Translations under genes and position numbers: made by a program
The notes under the pieces: model-generated
Told to the model about the DNA's origin: nothing
Database searches by the model: none
The model's input: the letters and a program-made list of their open reading frames with translations, nothing else
Shown: in pieces, positions 1 through 9,733 of the stretch
Numbering within the stretch: the first letter of the stretch is position 1
Layout: each line of letters begins with the position of its first letter
Source of the DNA: Byssovorax sp.
GTDB lineage: Bacteria > Myxococcota_A > Polyangia > Polyangiales > Polyangiaceae
Reading direction: 5' to 3'
NCBI GenBank assembly: GCA_025362495.1
Contig: JANYGI010000087.1
Span: forward strand, 1 to 64,000
Length of the DNA: 64,000 bases

Positions 1-150
1 CGCGAGCAGCCCCCACAGCAGCGACGCCAGGTAGCTCTTCCCGCTGTCATTATCCCCGACGAAAAGCATCAGCGGGTGGATCTCGACGTCGGCCTCGCGG
101 ATCTTCCCGAGCCCCTCCACGTGCAGCTTCCACCGCGGCGTCTTCGTCAT
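1..150 (-). CDS. P-loop (AAA-type) ATPase, N-terminal fragment
   Basis: Fifty codons of an uninterrupted minus-strand frame run from an ATG at 150-148 off the left edge. The N-terminus begins MTKTPRWKLHVEGLG, followed by a hydrophobic strand and a Walker A-like motif GDNDSGKSYLASLL at residues 32-45. A short strand, then GxNxSGKS within the first 50 residues, is typical of AAA-family ATPases of the AAA15/AAA21, SMC-like type found in defence and mobile-element genes. GAGG lies just upstream of the ATG. The Walker B region and any C-terminal nuclease or partner gene are outside the window, so the biological role cannot be given. It is divergent from gap. Confidence 0.6.
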   Translation of the reverse strand, partial: MTKTPRWKLHVEGLGKIREADVEIHPLMLFVGDNDSGKSYLASLLWGLLA

Positions 151-300
151 GCCTCGCACGCTACCCCAGCCCTCGGCGAAGCGGGAGGGGGCGGGCCCTT
201 CCGCAGCGTCACCCGGCGCCAAATCGCGCGGCTTGACCCCCCCTGCCGGGGTGACTAACTAGCGCCCCTCACCCTCACTAATTTGCCGGGAGTTCTACCG

Positions 301-1329
<1,029 letters not shown>

Positions 1330-1336
1330 GCGCACC

Positions 1337-2608
1337 ATGAAGCTCACCGGGATCCGCTCGATCGAGGAGCTGAACAAGGGCACGGGCGAGAACCCCGCGC
1401 TCTTCGGGAAGCGCGTCTTCATCCGCGTCGATTTCAACTGCCCGCTCGACAAGAAGACGGGCGAGATCACCGACGACGCGCGCATCCGCGAGGCGATCCC
1501 GACGATCAAGTACGCGATGGATGCGGGGGCGAAGGTGATCATCGCCTCCCACCTCGGCCGCCCCAAGCCCGGCAAGCACGAAGGGCTCTCGCTCGAAGTG
1601 TGCGGCGCCCGGCTCGCCGAGCTGACGAGCTACGAGGTTCTCCTGCCCGAGGACTGCGTCGGCGACGCGCCGAAGAAGGTGATCCACGATCTCCGCGCCG
1701 GGCAGGTCTGCCTCCTCGAGAACCTTCGCTTTCACGAGGAAGAAGAGGCCGACGACGAGACCTTCGCGAAGCAGCTCGCCGAGCTCTGCGACGTCTACGT
1801 CGACGACGCGTTCGGCTGCGTTCACCGCGCGCACGCGTCGGTCCACGCGCTGCCGCGGCTGATGCGCGAGCGCGGCATGGGCATGCTCCTCCGCAAGGAG
1901 CTGGAGTCGCTGAGCAAGCTCGTCGACAAGCCCGCGAAGCCCTACGTCGCCGTCCTCGGCGGCGCCAAGGTCTCCGACAAGATCGACGTCGTCGAGGCGC
2001 TGCTCAACGTCGTCGACACGCTGGCGATCGGCGGCGCGATGGCCAACACCTTCCTCGCGGCGCAGGGCCGCGACATGCAGAAGAGCCGCATCGAGGAGGA
2101 CAAGCTCCCCCTCGCGCGGACCATCCTCGGCAAGGCCCGCGACAAGAACGTCGAGATCTTGTTGCCCGTCGATCTCGTCTGCGCGACCGCGCTCGACGCC
2201 GACGCCGGCAACATCGTCGCGGCCGATCGCGTCCTCGAAGGCACGATGGCGCTCGACATCGGCCCGAAGACGATCGAGCTCTTCAACAAGGCTGTTTCCA
2301 GGGCCAAGACGGTGTTCTGGAACGGCCCGATGGGCCTCTTCGAGACGCCCGCGTTCTCGAAGGGCACCTTCGAGGTCGCGCGCGCGATGAGCGCCGCGCC
2401 CGGCTTCACGGTCGTCGGCGGCGGCGACAGCGCCTCGGCGGTGAAGCTCGCGGGCGACGGCGTCGCGGCGGGCTTCAAGCACATCTCGACGGGCGGCGGC
2501 GCCTCGCTCGAGCTCATCGAAGGCAAGAAGCTCCCGGGCGTCGAGGCGCTCCGCACCAACGCTCCCCCGAGCGACGACCGCACGAACGAGAAAGCCCCGT
2601 CCCGATGA
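1337..2608 (+). CDS. pgk: phosphoglycerate kinase
   Basis: Cytosolic kinase (423 aa) that transfers phosphate from 1,3-bisphosphoglycerate to ADP. The N-terminal domain shows the signature RVDFNCPLD, the substrate-binding SHLGRP and the hinge region. The C-terminal nucleotide domain shows GGAKVSDKIDVV, NGPMGLFE and GGGDSASAV. The protein is about 25 residues longer than typical PGK, the extra length being mainly a polar C-terminal tail. It follows gap by 7 bases and its stop overlaps the tpiA start as ATGA, indicating translational coupling within the glycolytic operon. Confidence 0.97.
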   Translation: MKLTGIRSIEELNKGTGENPALFGKRVFIRVDFNCPLDKKTGEITDDARIREAIPTIKYAMDAGAKVIIASHLGRPKPGKHEGLSLEVCGARLAELTSYEVLLPEDCVGDAPKKVIHDLRAGQVCLLENLRFHEEEEADDETFAKQLAELCDVYVDDAFGCVHRAHASVHALPRLMRERGMGMLLRKELESLSKLVDKPAKPYVAVLGGAKVSDKIDVVEALLNVVDTLAIGGAMANTFLAAQGRDMQKSRIEEDKLPLARTILGKARDKNVEILLPVDLVCATALDADAGNIVAADRVLEGTMALDIGPKTIELFNKAVSRAKTVFWNGPMGLFETPAFSKGTFEVARAMSAAPGFTVVGGGDSASAVKLAGDGVAAGFKHISTGGGASLELIEGKKLPGVEALRTNAPPSDDRTNEKAPSR

Positions 2609-3396
2609 ACCCGATCCGCAGGCCCCTCATCGCGGGCAACTGGAAGATGAACGCCGGTGGGCAAGACGGCTGCGCCCTCGCCGACGCCGTCGCCAAGAGC
2701 GTGAAGGACAGCGATCAGGTCGACGTCGTCGTCAGCCCGCCGTTCACCGCGCTCGCCGCCGTCGCGCACGTGCTCGACGAGAACAAGAGCAAGGTCACGA
2801 TCGCCGCTCAGAACATGCACGCCGAGCCCTCGGGCGCGTTCACCGGCGAGATCTCGTCGAGCATGCTGAAAGAGTCCGGCGCGAGCTGGGTGATCCTCGG
2901 CCACAGCGAGCGTCGTCAGCTCTTCGGCGAGACCGACGAGATGGTGGCGCGCAAGGTCTCCGCGGCGCTCGCCTCGGGCCTGCGCCCCATCGCCTGCGTC
3001 GGCGAGACGCTCGATCAGCGCGACGCCGAGGCCACGCTCGAGGTCGTCGCCCGCCAGGTCCGCGCCTTCGTCGACGAGCTCGCGAAGCAGCCCGGCTTCG
3101 GCGTCATCGCCTACGAGCCCGTATGGGCCATCGGCACCGGCCTCGTCGCCACGCCGGAAGACGCGCAGGCCGTCCACGCGATGATCCGCGGGATCCTCGG
3201 CGAGTCGTCGGACGAGCTCGCGCAGCAGACGCGCATCCTCTACGGCGGCAGCGTCAAGGCCGACAACGCCGAGGGCCTCCTCGACCAGGCCGACATCGAC
3301 GGTGCCCTGGTCGGCGGCGCGTCCCTCGACGCGGCCGGATTCGGGAAGATCGTCGAAGCCGCCCAGCGACTGGCCCCCCGCACCGATCAAGGGTAA
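2605..3396 (+). CDS. tpiA: triosephosphate isomerase
   Basis: Interconverts dihydroxyacetone phosphate and glyceraldehyde-3-phosphate (263 aa TIM barrel, usual length about 250). Catalytic residues are visible: K14 in NWKMN, H100 in GHSERR, and E171 in the signature AYEPVWAIGTG, with the phosphate-binding YGGSVK and GGAS loops near the C-terminus. The start overlaps the pgk stop in ATGA. It is the third gene of gap-pgk-tpiA and is followed after 32 bases by secG, a common bacterial order. Confidence 0.97.
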   Translation: MNPIRRPLIAGNWKMNAGGQDGCALADAVAKSVKDSDQVDVVVSPPFTALAAVAHVLDENKSKVTIAAQNMHAEPSGAFTGEISSSMLKESGASWVILGHSERRQLFGETDEMVARKVSAALASGLRPIACVGETLDQRDAEATLEVVARQVRAFVDELAKQPGFGVIAYEPVWAIGTGLVATPEDAQAVHAMIRGILGESSDELAQQTRILYGGSVKADNAEGLLDQADIDGALVGGASLDAAGFGKIVEAAQRLAPRTDQG

Positions 3397-3428
3397 GACC
3401 CCGCTCCCTCTCCTCTCGAAAGACGCCG

Positions 3429-3698
3429 ATGCTCCAGACGTTCGTCAATGTCATCCACGTGCTCGTATGCGTGTTCCTGATCCTCGTCGTCCTGCTTCAG
3501 CAGGGCAAAGGCGGCGGTCTCGGCGCGCTGAGCGGGGCGACGGCGCAGGTCTTCGGCGGGCGCGGCGCGGGCAACTTCATGACGCGGTTGACGGCGATTT
3601 GCGCGGCGATCTTCATGATCACCTCGATGTCGCTGGCCTACCTCTCCTCGGCCGGCGACCGCGAGCTGCGCAAGTACGAGAACAGCCAGTCCAAGTAG
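3429..3698 (+). CDS. secG: preprotein translocase subunit SecG
   Basis: Small inner-membrane protein of 89 aa, auxiliary to SecYE. It has two hydrophobic segments (about residues 3-22 and 53-73) separated by the conserved cytoplasmic loop LLQQGKGGGLGALSG followed by GGRGA, which is diagnostic for SecG. The ATG at 3429 is chosen because it puts the first transmembrane helix at the N-terminus; the frame remains open far upstream only as a shadow of tpiA. Its position right after tpiA is commonly seen in bacterial genomes. Confidence 0.93.
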   Translation: MLQTFVNVIHVLVCVFLILVVLLQQGKGGGLGALSGATAQVFGGRGAGNFMTRLTAICAAIFMITSMSLAYLSSAGDRELRKYENSQSK

Positions 3699-3747
3699 TC
3701 GCGTCGCGCGGGCCATCGCGCCCGCCACGCGAGACGCAACGGGCACC

Positions 3748-5214
3748 GTGAGCCGAGACTCCGCCGCCCGTCCCGCTCTCCTCATCGCCCTGATCAAGGC
3801 AGTCACCTCTGCCACCATTCTCCTCACGGGCTTCCGCGCCGTGAGCGACGACGACTTCGCGCGCACGGTGATCGCCGAGTCGTGGGCGCACGCTCCGAAG
3901 CTCGATCCCACCGGCACGAGCTGGCTCCCCTTCCCCTTCTGGATCCAGGGCGCCGTCCTCGCGATCGCCGGCCGCAGCCTCGACGTCGCGCGGGCAACCT
4001 GGTTCGTTCTGGGCTTGTTTTCTGCGGTGATCGTGTACGTCGCGGCGCGCTGGATCACGCGCTCGCCGCGCGCCGCGCTCGTCGGCGCCGGGCTCGCGGC
4101 GATCTTCCCGTGGAGCGCGCGCCTCGGCGTCGCCACCGTCCCCGAGCTCCTCACGGCCGCGCTGACGCTCCTCGCGCTCGCCGCGCTGGTGCCGGGCAAC
4201 GGCGCTCGCACGATCGCGTCGCGACGCCTCCTCGGCGCGCTCGCGCTCCTCGCCGCTACCCTCTCGCGCTACGAACCCTGGCCGATCGCCGCGGGGTTCG
4301 CGCTGCTCACGATCCTCGACGCCCGTCGCGCCTCACGCGCCGATCGTCCTCGCCTCGTCGCCTCGGCCGCGCTCGCGCTCACCGGCCCGATCGCCTGGAT
4401 CGCCTGGAATCAAAGTGCCCACGGCGAAGCGCTCCATTTCCTCACGCGCGTCGCCGCGTACAAGCGAGCCCTCGGCGCGGGCGGCGACGAGAGCGCGCTG
4501 ACGCGGCTCCTCGCCTATCCCGTCGCCCTCGTCCGCGAGGAGCCGGAGCTCTTCCTCGCCCTCGCGACGATCGTTGCGATCGCCACGATCACGCGCCTCC
4601 CCGCGCTGCGATCGCGCCTCGATCGCTTCAGGCGCCCGGTGATCCTCGGCCTCGCGCAGCTCGCGGCGCTCTCGCTGGCGATGGTCAAGGACGGCGCACC
4701 CACGCACCACCCCGAGCGCGCCGTCCTCGTCGTGATGCTCCTCGCGGCCTTGATCGCAGGCGATCTCGTCACGTCGCTCCTCGCCTCGACCTCGACGCGC
4801 GCCCTCGCGCTCGGCTCCACCGCGGCCGCCGTCGTCGTCGCTGCTCTCGTGATCCGGCCGCGGATCACCGCCGATGAGAGCTTCACGCCGCGCGCCGATG
4901 AGGTCGCGATCGGCCGCGCCGCCCGCGCTCGCATGGCTCCAGGAGATCACGCGCTCGTCGAGATCGCCGACTACGGCCACCTGGCGATCGTCGCCGCGCT
5001 CGGCCGTCCCGAGGACGCCGTGCTCGATCGCTCCATCGATCCACGCGACACCCCGACCCCCTCCAGCTTCGACGACGCCGCCACGCTGCGCGAACGAATC
5101 GATCGCTCGGGCGCCGCGTACGTCCTCGCCAGGCCCTCCGCCACGACCCGGCAAGTGTTGCGCGATCCCCTTGAAATTCAGGGTAACTGGGCTCTCTTCG
5201 AGGCTCGACCGTAG
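3748..5214 (+). CDS. GT-C family polytopic membrane glycosyltransferase-like protein
   Basis: 488 aa starting at a GTG. About eleven hydrophobic segments span most of the length and a soluble tail follows from roughly residue 375. After the first helix there is an acidic motif SDDDFAR at residues 32-38, placed as the catalytic Asp-containing first periplasmic loop of GT-C enzymes (PMT/ArnT/dolichyl-phosphate mannosyltransferase relatives). The tail contains ARARMAPGDHALVEIADYGH, similar to the soluble tails of such proteins. The donor and acceptor cannot be deduced. It is separated from secG by 49 bases and from hutU by 33 bases, on the same strand. It could alternatively be a non-catalytic relative of this fold. 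Confidence 0.7.
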   Translation: MSRDSAARPALLIALIKAVTSATILLTGFRAVSDDDFARTVIAESWAHAPKLDPTGTSWLPFPFWIQGAVLAIAGRSLDVARATWFVLGLFSAVIVYVAARWITRSPRAALVGAGLAAIFPWSARLGVATVPELLTAALTLLALAALVPGNGARTIASRRLLGALALLAATLSRYEPWPIAAGFALLTILDARRASRADRPRLVASAALALTGPIAWIAWNQSAHGEALHFLTRVAAYKRALGAGGDESALTRLLAYPVALVREEPELFLALATIVAIATITRLPALRSRLDRFRRPVILGLAQLAALSLAMVKDGAPTHHPERAVLVVMLLAALIAGDLVTSLLASTSTRALALGSTAAAVVVAALVIRPRITADESFTPRADEVAIGRAARARMAPGDHALVEIADYGHLAIVAALGRPEDAVLDRSIDPRDTPTPSSFDDAATLRERIDRSGAAYVLARPSATTRQVLRDPLEIQGNWALFEARP

Positions 5215-5247
5215 TCGCGCCCGCGCCTCCGTACTAAGCCCCTCGGC

Positions 5248-6930
5248 ATGGCGAACAGCGACAGCGCCCATCTCCCCCGCCCCGTCCGCGCGCCTCGCGG
5301 CACCGAGCTCACCTGCAAGGGCTGGATCCAGGAGGCCGTCCTCCGCATGCTCCACAACAACCTCGACGCCGAGGTGGCGGAGCGCCCCGACGATCTCGTG
5401 GTCTACGGCGGCACCGGCAAGGCCGTGCGCTCGTGGGAGGCCTTCGACGTGCTGGTGCGCGAGCTGCGCGATCTCGGCAACGACGAGACGCTCCTCGTGC
5501 AGTCGGGCAAGGCCGTCGGCCGCTTTCGCACCCACGAAGACGCGCCGCGCGTGCTCATCGCCAACAGTAACCTCGTGGGCCGCTGGGCCACCTGGGACGA
5601 GTTTCGCCGCCTCGAAGGCCTCGGCCTGATCATGTACGGCCAGATGACGGCCGGCTCGTGGATCTACATCGGCTCGCAAGGCATCGTTCAAGGCACGTTC
5701 GAAACGTTCGTGGCGGCGCGCAAGGCCCACGAGAAGCGCACTGGCCGCGCGGGCGGGCGCTGGGCGCTCACGGCCGGCCTCGGCGGCATGGGCGGCGCTC
5801 AGCCCCTCGCCGCGACCATGGCGGGGCTTGCCTGCCTGGGTATCGAGATCGATCCCACGCGCATCGAGAAGCGCTTGAAGACCCGCTACGTCGACGAGCG
5901 GATTGACGATCTCGATCGCGCCCTCGCCGCCGTGCAGGAGTCGGCCGCGAGCGGCAAACCGCGCTCGATCGCCATGTGCGCCAACGCGGCGGACGTGTAT
6001 CCCGAGCTGGTTCGCCGGGGAATCACCCCGGATCTCGTCACCGAGCAGACGGCAGCGCACGATCCGCTCGTCGGATACATCCCCCAGGGCTACACGCTCG
6101 AGTCGGCCGCGGCTTTGCGCGCGAGCGATCCGAAGCGCTATGTCGATCTCGCCAGGGCGGGTATGCGCGCCGAGGTCGAGGCGATGCTGACGATGCAGCA
6201 GCGCGGCGCCGAGGCGTTCGACTACGGCAACAACATCCGTACGTGCGCTCTGGAAGCGGGCTGCGAGAAGGCCTTCGACATCCCGGGGTTCGTCCCCGCC
6301 TACGTGCGCGAGCTGTTCTGTCAGGGCAAAGGCCCCTTCCGCTGGGTGGCCCTCTCCGGCGATCCGGCCGACATCGCCGCCACCGACAGGGCCGTCCTCG
6401 AGGCGGTCCCCAACGATCCCGATCTCCACCGCTGGATCGCCATGGCCCAGGAGCGGATCGCCTTTCAGGGTCTCCCGGCGCGCATCTGCTGGCTCGGCTA
6501 CGGCGACCGCGCCAAGGTGGGACTGGCCTTCAACGAGCTCGTCCGCACCGGCAAAGTCAAAGCCCCGATCGTGATTGGCCGCGATCACCTCGACTGCGGC
6601 TCGGTCGCCTCGCCCTTCCGCGAGACCGAGGCCATGAAAGACGGCTCCGACGCCATCGCCGACTGGCCGATCCTGAACGCGCTGGCCAACACCGCGGGCG
6701 GCGCCTCCTGGGTGAGCTTTCACCACGGCGGCGGCGTCGGCATCGGCAACTCGCTCCATGCGGGCATGGTGATCGTGGCCGACGGCACGGACGCCGCGGC
6801 ACGACGGCTCGAGCGCGTGCTCACGATTGACCCGGGAATGGGCGTGATCCGCCACGCCGACGCCGGCTACGAGACGGCGATCCGGGTGGCCGAGGAGAAG
6901 GGCGTCCACGTCCCGCACCGCGTGAAGTGA
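5248..6930 (+). CDS. hutU: urocanate hydratase
   Basis: Second enzyme of histidine degradation, converting urocanate to imidazolonepropionate with NAD as a tightly bound electrophilic cofactor (560 aa, normal length). The N-terminal block [18 protein letters not shown] is conserved. [14 protein letters not shown] is the dinucleotide-binding loop, and the family signature [16 protein letters not shown] carries the active-site cysteine C414. [17 protein letters not shown] and [18 protein letters not shown] near the C-terminus are also typical. No hutH, hutI or hutG lies nearby, so the gene is detached from a hut operon here. Confidence 0.97.
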   Translation: MANSDSAHLPRPVRAPRGTELTCKGWIQEAVLRMLHNNLDAEVAERPDDLVVYGGTGKAVRSWEAFDVLVRELRDLGNDETLLVQSGKAVGRFRTHEDAPRVLIANSNLVGRWATWDEFRRLEGLGLIMYGQMTAGSWIYIGSQGIVQGTFETFVAARKAHEKRTGRAGGRWALTAGLGGMGGAQPLAATMAGLACLGIEIDPTRIEKRLKTRYVDERIDDLDRALAAVQESAASGKPRSIAMCANAADVYPELVRRGITPDLVTEQTAAHDPLVGYIPQGYTLESAAALRASDPKRYVDLARAGMRAEVEAMLTMQQRGAEAFDYGNNIRTCALEAGCEKAFDIPGFVPAYVRELFCQGKGPFRWVALSGDPADIAATDRAVLEAVPNDPDLHRWIAMAQERIAFQGLPARICWLGYGDRAKVGLAFNELVRTGKVKAPIVIGRDHLDCGSVASPFRETEAMKDGSDAIADWPILNALANTAGGASWVSFHHGGGVGIGNSLHAGMVIVADGTDAAARRLERVLTIDPGMGVIRHADAGYETAIRVAEEKGVHVPHRVK

Positions 6931-6988
6931 CGCGTCCGCGCGCAAGCGGGTGCTGAAAGGCGGAGCCCGGAGTATCGTTGCCAGAACC

Positions 6989-7732
6989 ATGAAGCATCCG
7001 CGCGCCGTCCTCGTGTTCCTCGCGCCGGTGCTGCTCACCGCCTGCCCGCAGCGCGACGAGGTTGCTCCACCGCAGCAGCCAGGCGCCGGCTACACCGCGC
7101 AAGGGCAGTGGCAGACGCCGCGACCGGGCCCCGCGCCCCAGCAAGGGTATTCGCAGCAGCCCGCCTACCCGCAGCCGCAACCGGGCCAGTGGACACCGCC
7201 GCCTCCCGCGCCGGCCCCTGCGCCGTGGTGGCAGCCGCAGCCCGGCGCCTTCCCCTTTCCGTTCCCGTTTCCCACGGCGCAACCGCAGGGCCAGACTCCG
7301 CAGCTCCCGACGTTTCCTGGGCTCCCCGGCCTGCCGACGATCCCGACCCCCTTCGGCCCCGACCTCGGCCAGCAGTGCGTCAACAGCGTCAACGAGCACC
7401 GGGCGACAATCGGGTTACCGGCGCTCCAGCGCTGGGTACAAACCGAAACGTGCGCGGCGAGCCAGGCGCGCGATGGAGCTGCCTCGGGGCAACCTCACGG
7501 CGCCTTCGGTCGCTGCTCGGAGCAAGGCCAGAACGTCTGTCCCTCGTGGCCTGGACCCGACAAGCAGATGATCGCGCCCTGCATCCAGAGCATGTGGAAC
7601 GAAGGCCCCGGCGCTGATTTCGCCGCGCACGGCCACTATCTCAACCTGGCGAGCGCTCGGTTCACCCGGGTGGCGTGCGGCCTCTACACCGCACCTTCAG
7701 GACAGGTGTCGCTCGTCCAGGACTTCCTGTAG
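6989..7732 (+). CDS. lipoprotein with Pro/Gln-rich linker and CAP (SCP/PR-1) domain
   Basis: 247 aa exported protein. Residues 1-19 form a lipoprotein signal peptide with lipobox LTAC. Residues 20-125 are a low-complexity Pro/Gln/Gly linker. Residues about 128-247 resemble a CAP/SCP domain: CVNSVNEHRATIGLPAL at its start, then MWNEGPG, HGHYLNL, TRVACGLY and a C-terminal VQDFL. The first two correspond to the helix 1 and later signature blocks of the PR-1 fold, with several cysteines likely to form disulfides. CAP proteins bind lipids or act as proteases in some families; no specific role can be inferred here. The ATG at 6989 is chosen because it gives a proper signal peptide. Confidence 0.75.
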   Translation: MKHPRAVLVFLAPVLLTACPQRDEVAPPQQPGAGYTAQGQWQTPRPGPAPQQGYSQQPAYPQPQPGQWTPPPPAPAPAPWWQPQPGAFPFPFPFPTAQPQGQTPQLPTFPGLPGLPTIPTPFGPDLGQQCVNSVNEHRATIGLPALQRWVQTETCAASQARDGAASGQPHGAFGRCSEQGQNVCPSWPGPDKQMIAPCIQSMWNEGPGADFAAHGHYLNLASARFTRVACGLYTAPSGQVSLVQDFL

Positions 7733-7738
7733 ATCGAC

Positions 7739-7763
7739 GCGCCGGCTCTCTTCGGAGCGGCGC
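7739..7763. terminator. terminator-like hairpin between convergent genes
   Basis: GCGCCG, a bulged G, CTC, a short loop, then GAG and CGGCGC form a 9-bp stem between the convergent stops at 7732 and 7766. There is no T-tract on either side, so it may act only as an RNA-stabilising or weak bidirectional structure. Confidence 0.4.
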
Positions 7764-7765
7764 GG

Positions 7766-8017
7766 CTACAGGTTCTCGACCGACTTGAGCATCTCGGTGA
7801 CGAACTGCACGCGCGGGCGCAGCAGCATCTCCCGGGCGCGCAGCGGTCGCACCTTGATCATCGGCGTGTTGCCGCCTCCGTCAGGCGCGCTCAGCAGATC
7901 ATCCTTGAACGTGTACCCGTAGTTCTCGTCTTTCTTCGGCGTATCGGCGTGAGCGCTCGGCGCGACGGCGCTGAGGATCATGCCGAGTGCCAGGGATGCG
8001 AGGATCTTCTTGGTCAT
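7766..8017 (-). CDS. small exported protein of unknown function
   Basis: 83 aa. The ATG at 8017 is favoured over an upstream extension because AAGGAG lies seven bases before it and it starts a clean signal peptide (MTKKILASLALGMILSAV, cleavage predicted after SAHA). The mature part is about 60 residues, acidic then basic: DENYGYTFKDDLLSA, a Gly-rich turn, then IKVRPLRAREMLLRPRVQFVTEMLKSVENL with helix-like heptads. No domain is recognised. It is convergent with the CAP lipoprotein gene and has its own ribosome binding site, so it is probably a real monocistronic gene. Confidence 0.7.
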   Translation of the reverse strand: MTKKILASLALGMILSAVAPSAHADTPKKDENYGYTFKDDLLSAPDGGGNTPMIKVRPLRAREMLLRPRVQFVTEMLKSVENL

Positions 8018-8131
8018 GGTCGTCTCCTTGGGAGCACGTGAGCACGCGCCCACGTGAGCCCTTCGGACACGCGCTGGGGCCGGCGGCTTGGTTCGCGTCG
8101 CGAAATCTCTCCAGGAGGCGCGCGGCGAGCG

Positions 8132-9061
8132 CTACTTCGACGCGGGCGTGCACCCGAGATCGAAGGGCACCGACTCGATCTTGTCCTTCTCTTCTTCCTC
8201 GACCCAGCGCGAGAACAGCTTCGCCGTCGCGGAGCCGTCGAACCGCAGCAACCGCGGGGTGTTGTTGCCCTGCGAGCCGTCGTCGTCGTTGTTCAGGAGT
8301 ACGAAGCCGCCGGCCTCGGGACAGCCCTTGCCGCAGTGGCGATAGCCCGCCGTCTCGGCGACCCAGGTGACTCCCTGGCTCTCGATCGTCCCCGTGGATC
8401 GCTCCAGGCTCGGCGAGGTCGTGGCAAAATCCGCGCAATGACCGCTGTCCGCGTAGACGGACAGGACGCCGGGCAATGTGTACTGGATGTCGTCGAAGGT
8501 GAAGCGATGGCCCTCTTTCGAGGTGCCGGTGCTCTTGGTGCTCACGGTGAGGTTCCGCGCGCCGGGCCCGGCGACCTGCGCCGGCGGCAAAAGGCTGTTC
8601 GGATCGGAGGCGGAGTCATCGACGGTCGCCTTCAGCTCGAACGTCGCGCCGTCGAGCGAAACACCGCTCCCGCTGGCCGTCATCGAGGTGAAGAACCCGT
8701 GGTCGACGGCGCTGACGGCGTACGTCGCCGTGACGACGCCGCTCGCCCTGGCGAGGCCATAAGGCAAGTCGGTGCAATCGCTGAACGTGTATTTGACGCG
8801 GGGACCGGTGACCGTCGCGGCGACGCAGGCGCCCACCTTCATCTGCACCAGCGCCGCGCTTTGCTGGGCCGCTTGCTCCGACGCGGACGAGCCGGAGCTG
8901 CCCTCGTAAAGGATCGCCAGCAGCGCCGATTGGGACTCCGTGGCTCGCGCCCACTCGAGCCCGCTGCCCTCGTCGGGCACGACCGCCCCGCAACCCGCGA
9001 GCGTCGAGAGCTGCCCGAGCAGGAGCGGAGCCACGAGAACGCCGGCTTTCGAGCTCTTCAT
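8132..9061 (-). CDS. lipoprotein of unknown function
   Basis: 309 aa from the ATG at 9061. An alternative start at 9103 adds a non-signal extension and is less likely. The signal peptide ends in a lipobox LAGC (residues about 19-22). The mature part begins with an acidic linker and an alpha segment rich in Ala/Gln/Ser, followed by beta-rich sequence with paired cysteines (CVAATV...FSDCTDL, GHCADF, GYRHCGKGCPEAG) and an acidic stretch NNDDDGSQGN. No known family is recognised. It has 114 bases to the next gene on the same strand. Confidence 0.7.
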   Translation of the reverse strand: MKSSKAGVLVAPLLLGQLSTLAGCGAVVPDEGSGLEWARATESQSALLAILYEGSSGSSASEQAAQQSAALVQMKVGACVAATVTGPRVKYTFSDCTDLPYGLARASGVVTATYAVSAVDHGFFTSMTASGSGVSLDGATFELKATVDDSASDPNSLLPPAQVAGPGARNLTVSTKSTGTSKEGHRFTFDDIQYTLPGVLSVYADSGHCADFATTSPSLERSTGTIESQGVTWVAETAGYRHCGKGCPEAGGFVLLNNDDDGSQGNNTPRLLRFDGSATAKLFSRWVEEEEKDKIESVPFDLGCTPASK

Positions 9062-9336
9062 TCGATCACTACAGCGAACCACAAGCCGGCTGTCAACAAG
9101 CATGCACGAATCAATCGACGATCGCTCACGGGTGGATTCACCGGCGATGAAGGTGTCAGTAATTCGTCGCCGTCACCGGCTCTTCGCGGCGGCGAGCTCC
9201 GAGGCAGACTCGGTATCGACAGATCGTGGTCCTGGCGTGGAGCGCGCGCGAGATCGGTGAGGGACCGTCGATGGCGCACGACGCGGTGTGAACGACGACG
9301 CGCGCCGGGATTACCATCGGATTCACCGCAGCGGCA

Positions 9337-9669
9337 GTGACGGGGAGGATCGCCGTCCTCCTTCCGCCGCTCCGCTCGAACGTTCTACTCCCGGGCTGGG
9401 CCGTGTACGGCTGCGCCCTGGCGTGGACGATCCTGCGGTGGAGCTACCGAGTGGCCAGCCGTTTGCCGCGGGAGGAAGGCATCCCGAAGCACCTGCAAGG
9501 CGTGTTCGTCGGTATTCTCTTCCTGACGGGCTCGATGACGATTGCCAGCTTCGAGCTCCACCCGCGCTCGGCGAGCTTGCTGGTGGGGCTCATCTACCTG
9601 CTGGCGGCCGCCCAGGGGATCATGCGCTGGAACGGTCGTCGGCCCTCCGGGGCGTCTTCCTCGAAGTGA
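9337..9669 (+). CDS. small membrane protein of unknown function
   Basis: 110 aa from a GTG at 9337. The frame is open back to 9292 without an ATG, so the start is uncertain. Three hydrophobic segments are visible (about residues 16-36, 53-74 and 79-96) with the basic loop RVASRLPREEGIPKH between the first two. No family is recognised. A hairpin follows the stop. The hydrophobic pattern and the absence of overlap with another gene support it as coding. Confidence 0.5.
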   Translation: MTGRIAVLLPPLRSNVLLPGWAVYGCALAWTILRWSYRVASRLPREEGIPKHLQGVFVGILFLTGSMTIASFELHPRSASLLVGLIYLLAAAQGIMRWNGRRPSGASSSK

Positions 9670-9675
9670 CGCGAG

Positions 9676-9699
9676 GAGCCCGAACCGAGGTCCGGGCTC
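9676..9699. terminator. terminator-like hairpin between convergent genes
   Basis: A perfect 7-bp stem, GAGCCCG paired with CGGGCTC, surrounds a 10-base loop between the convergent stops at 9669 and 9734. No T-run follows. Confidence 0.4.
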
Positions 9700-9733
9700 T
9701 CGTGAATGCCTCCGAATCCTCAGCGCGGCGCAA

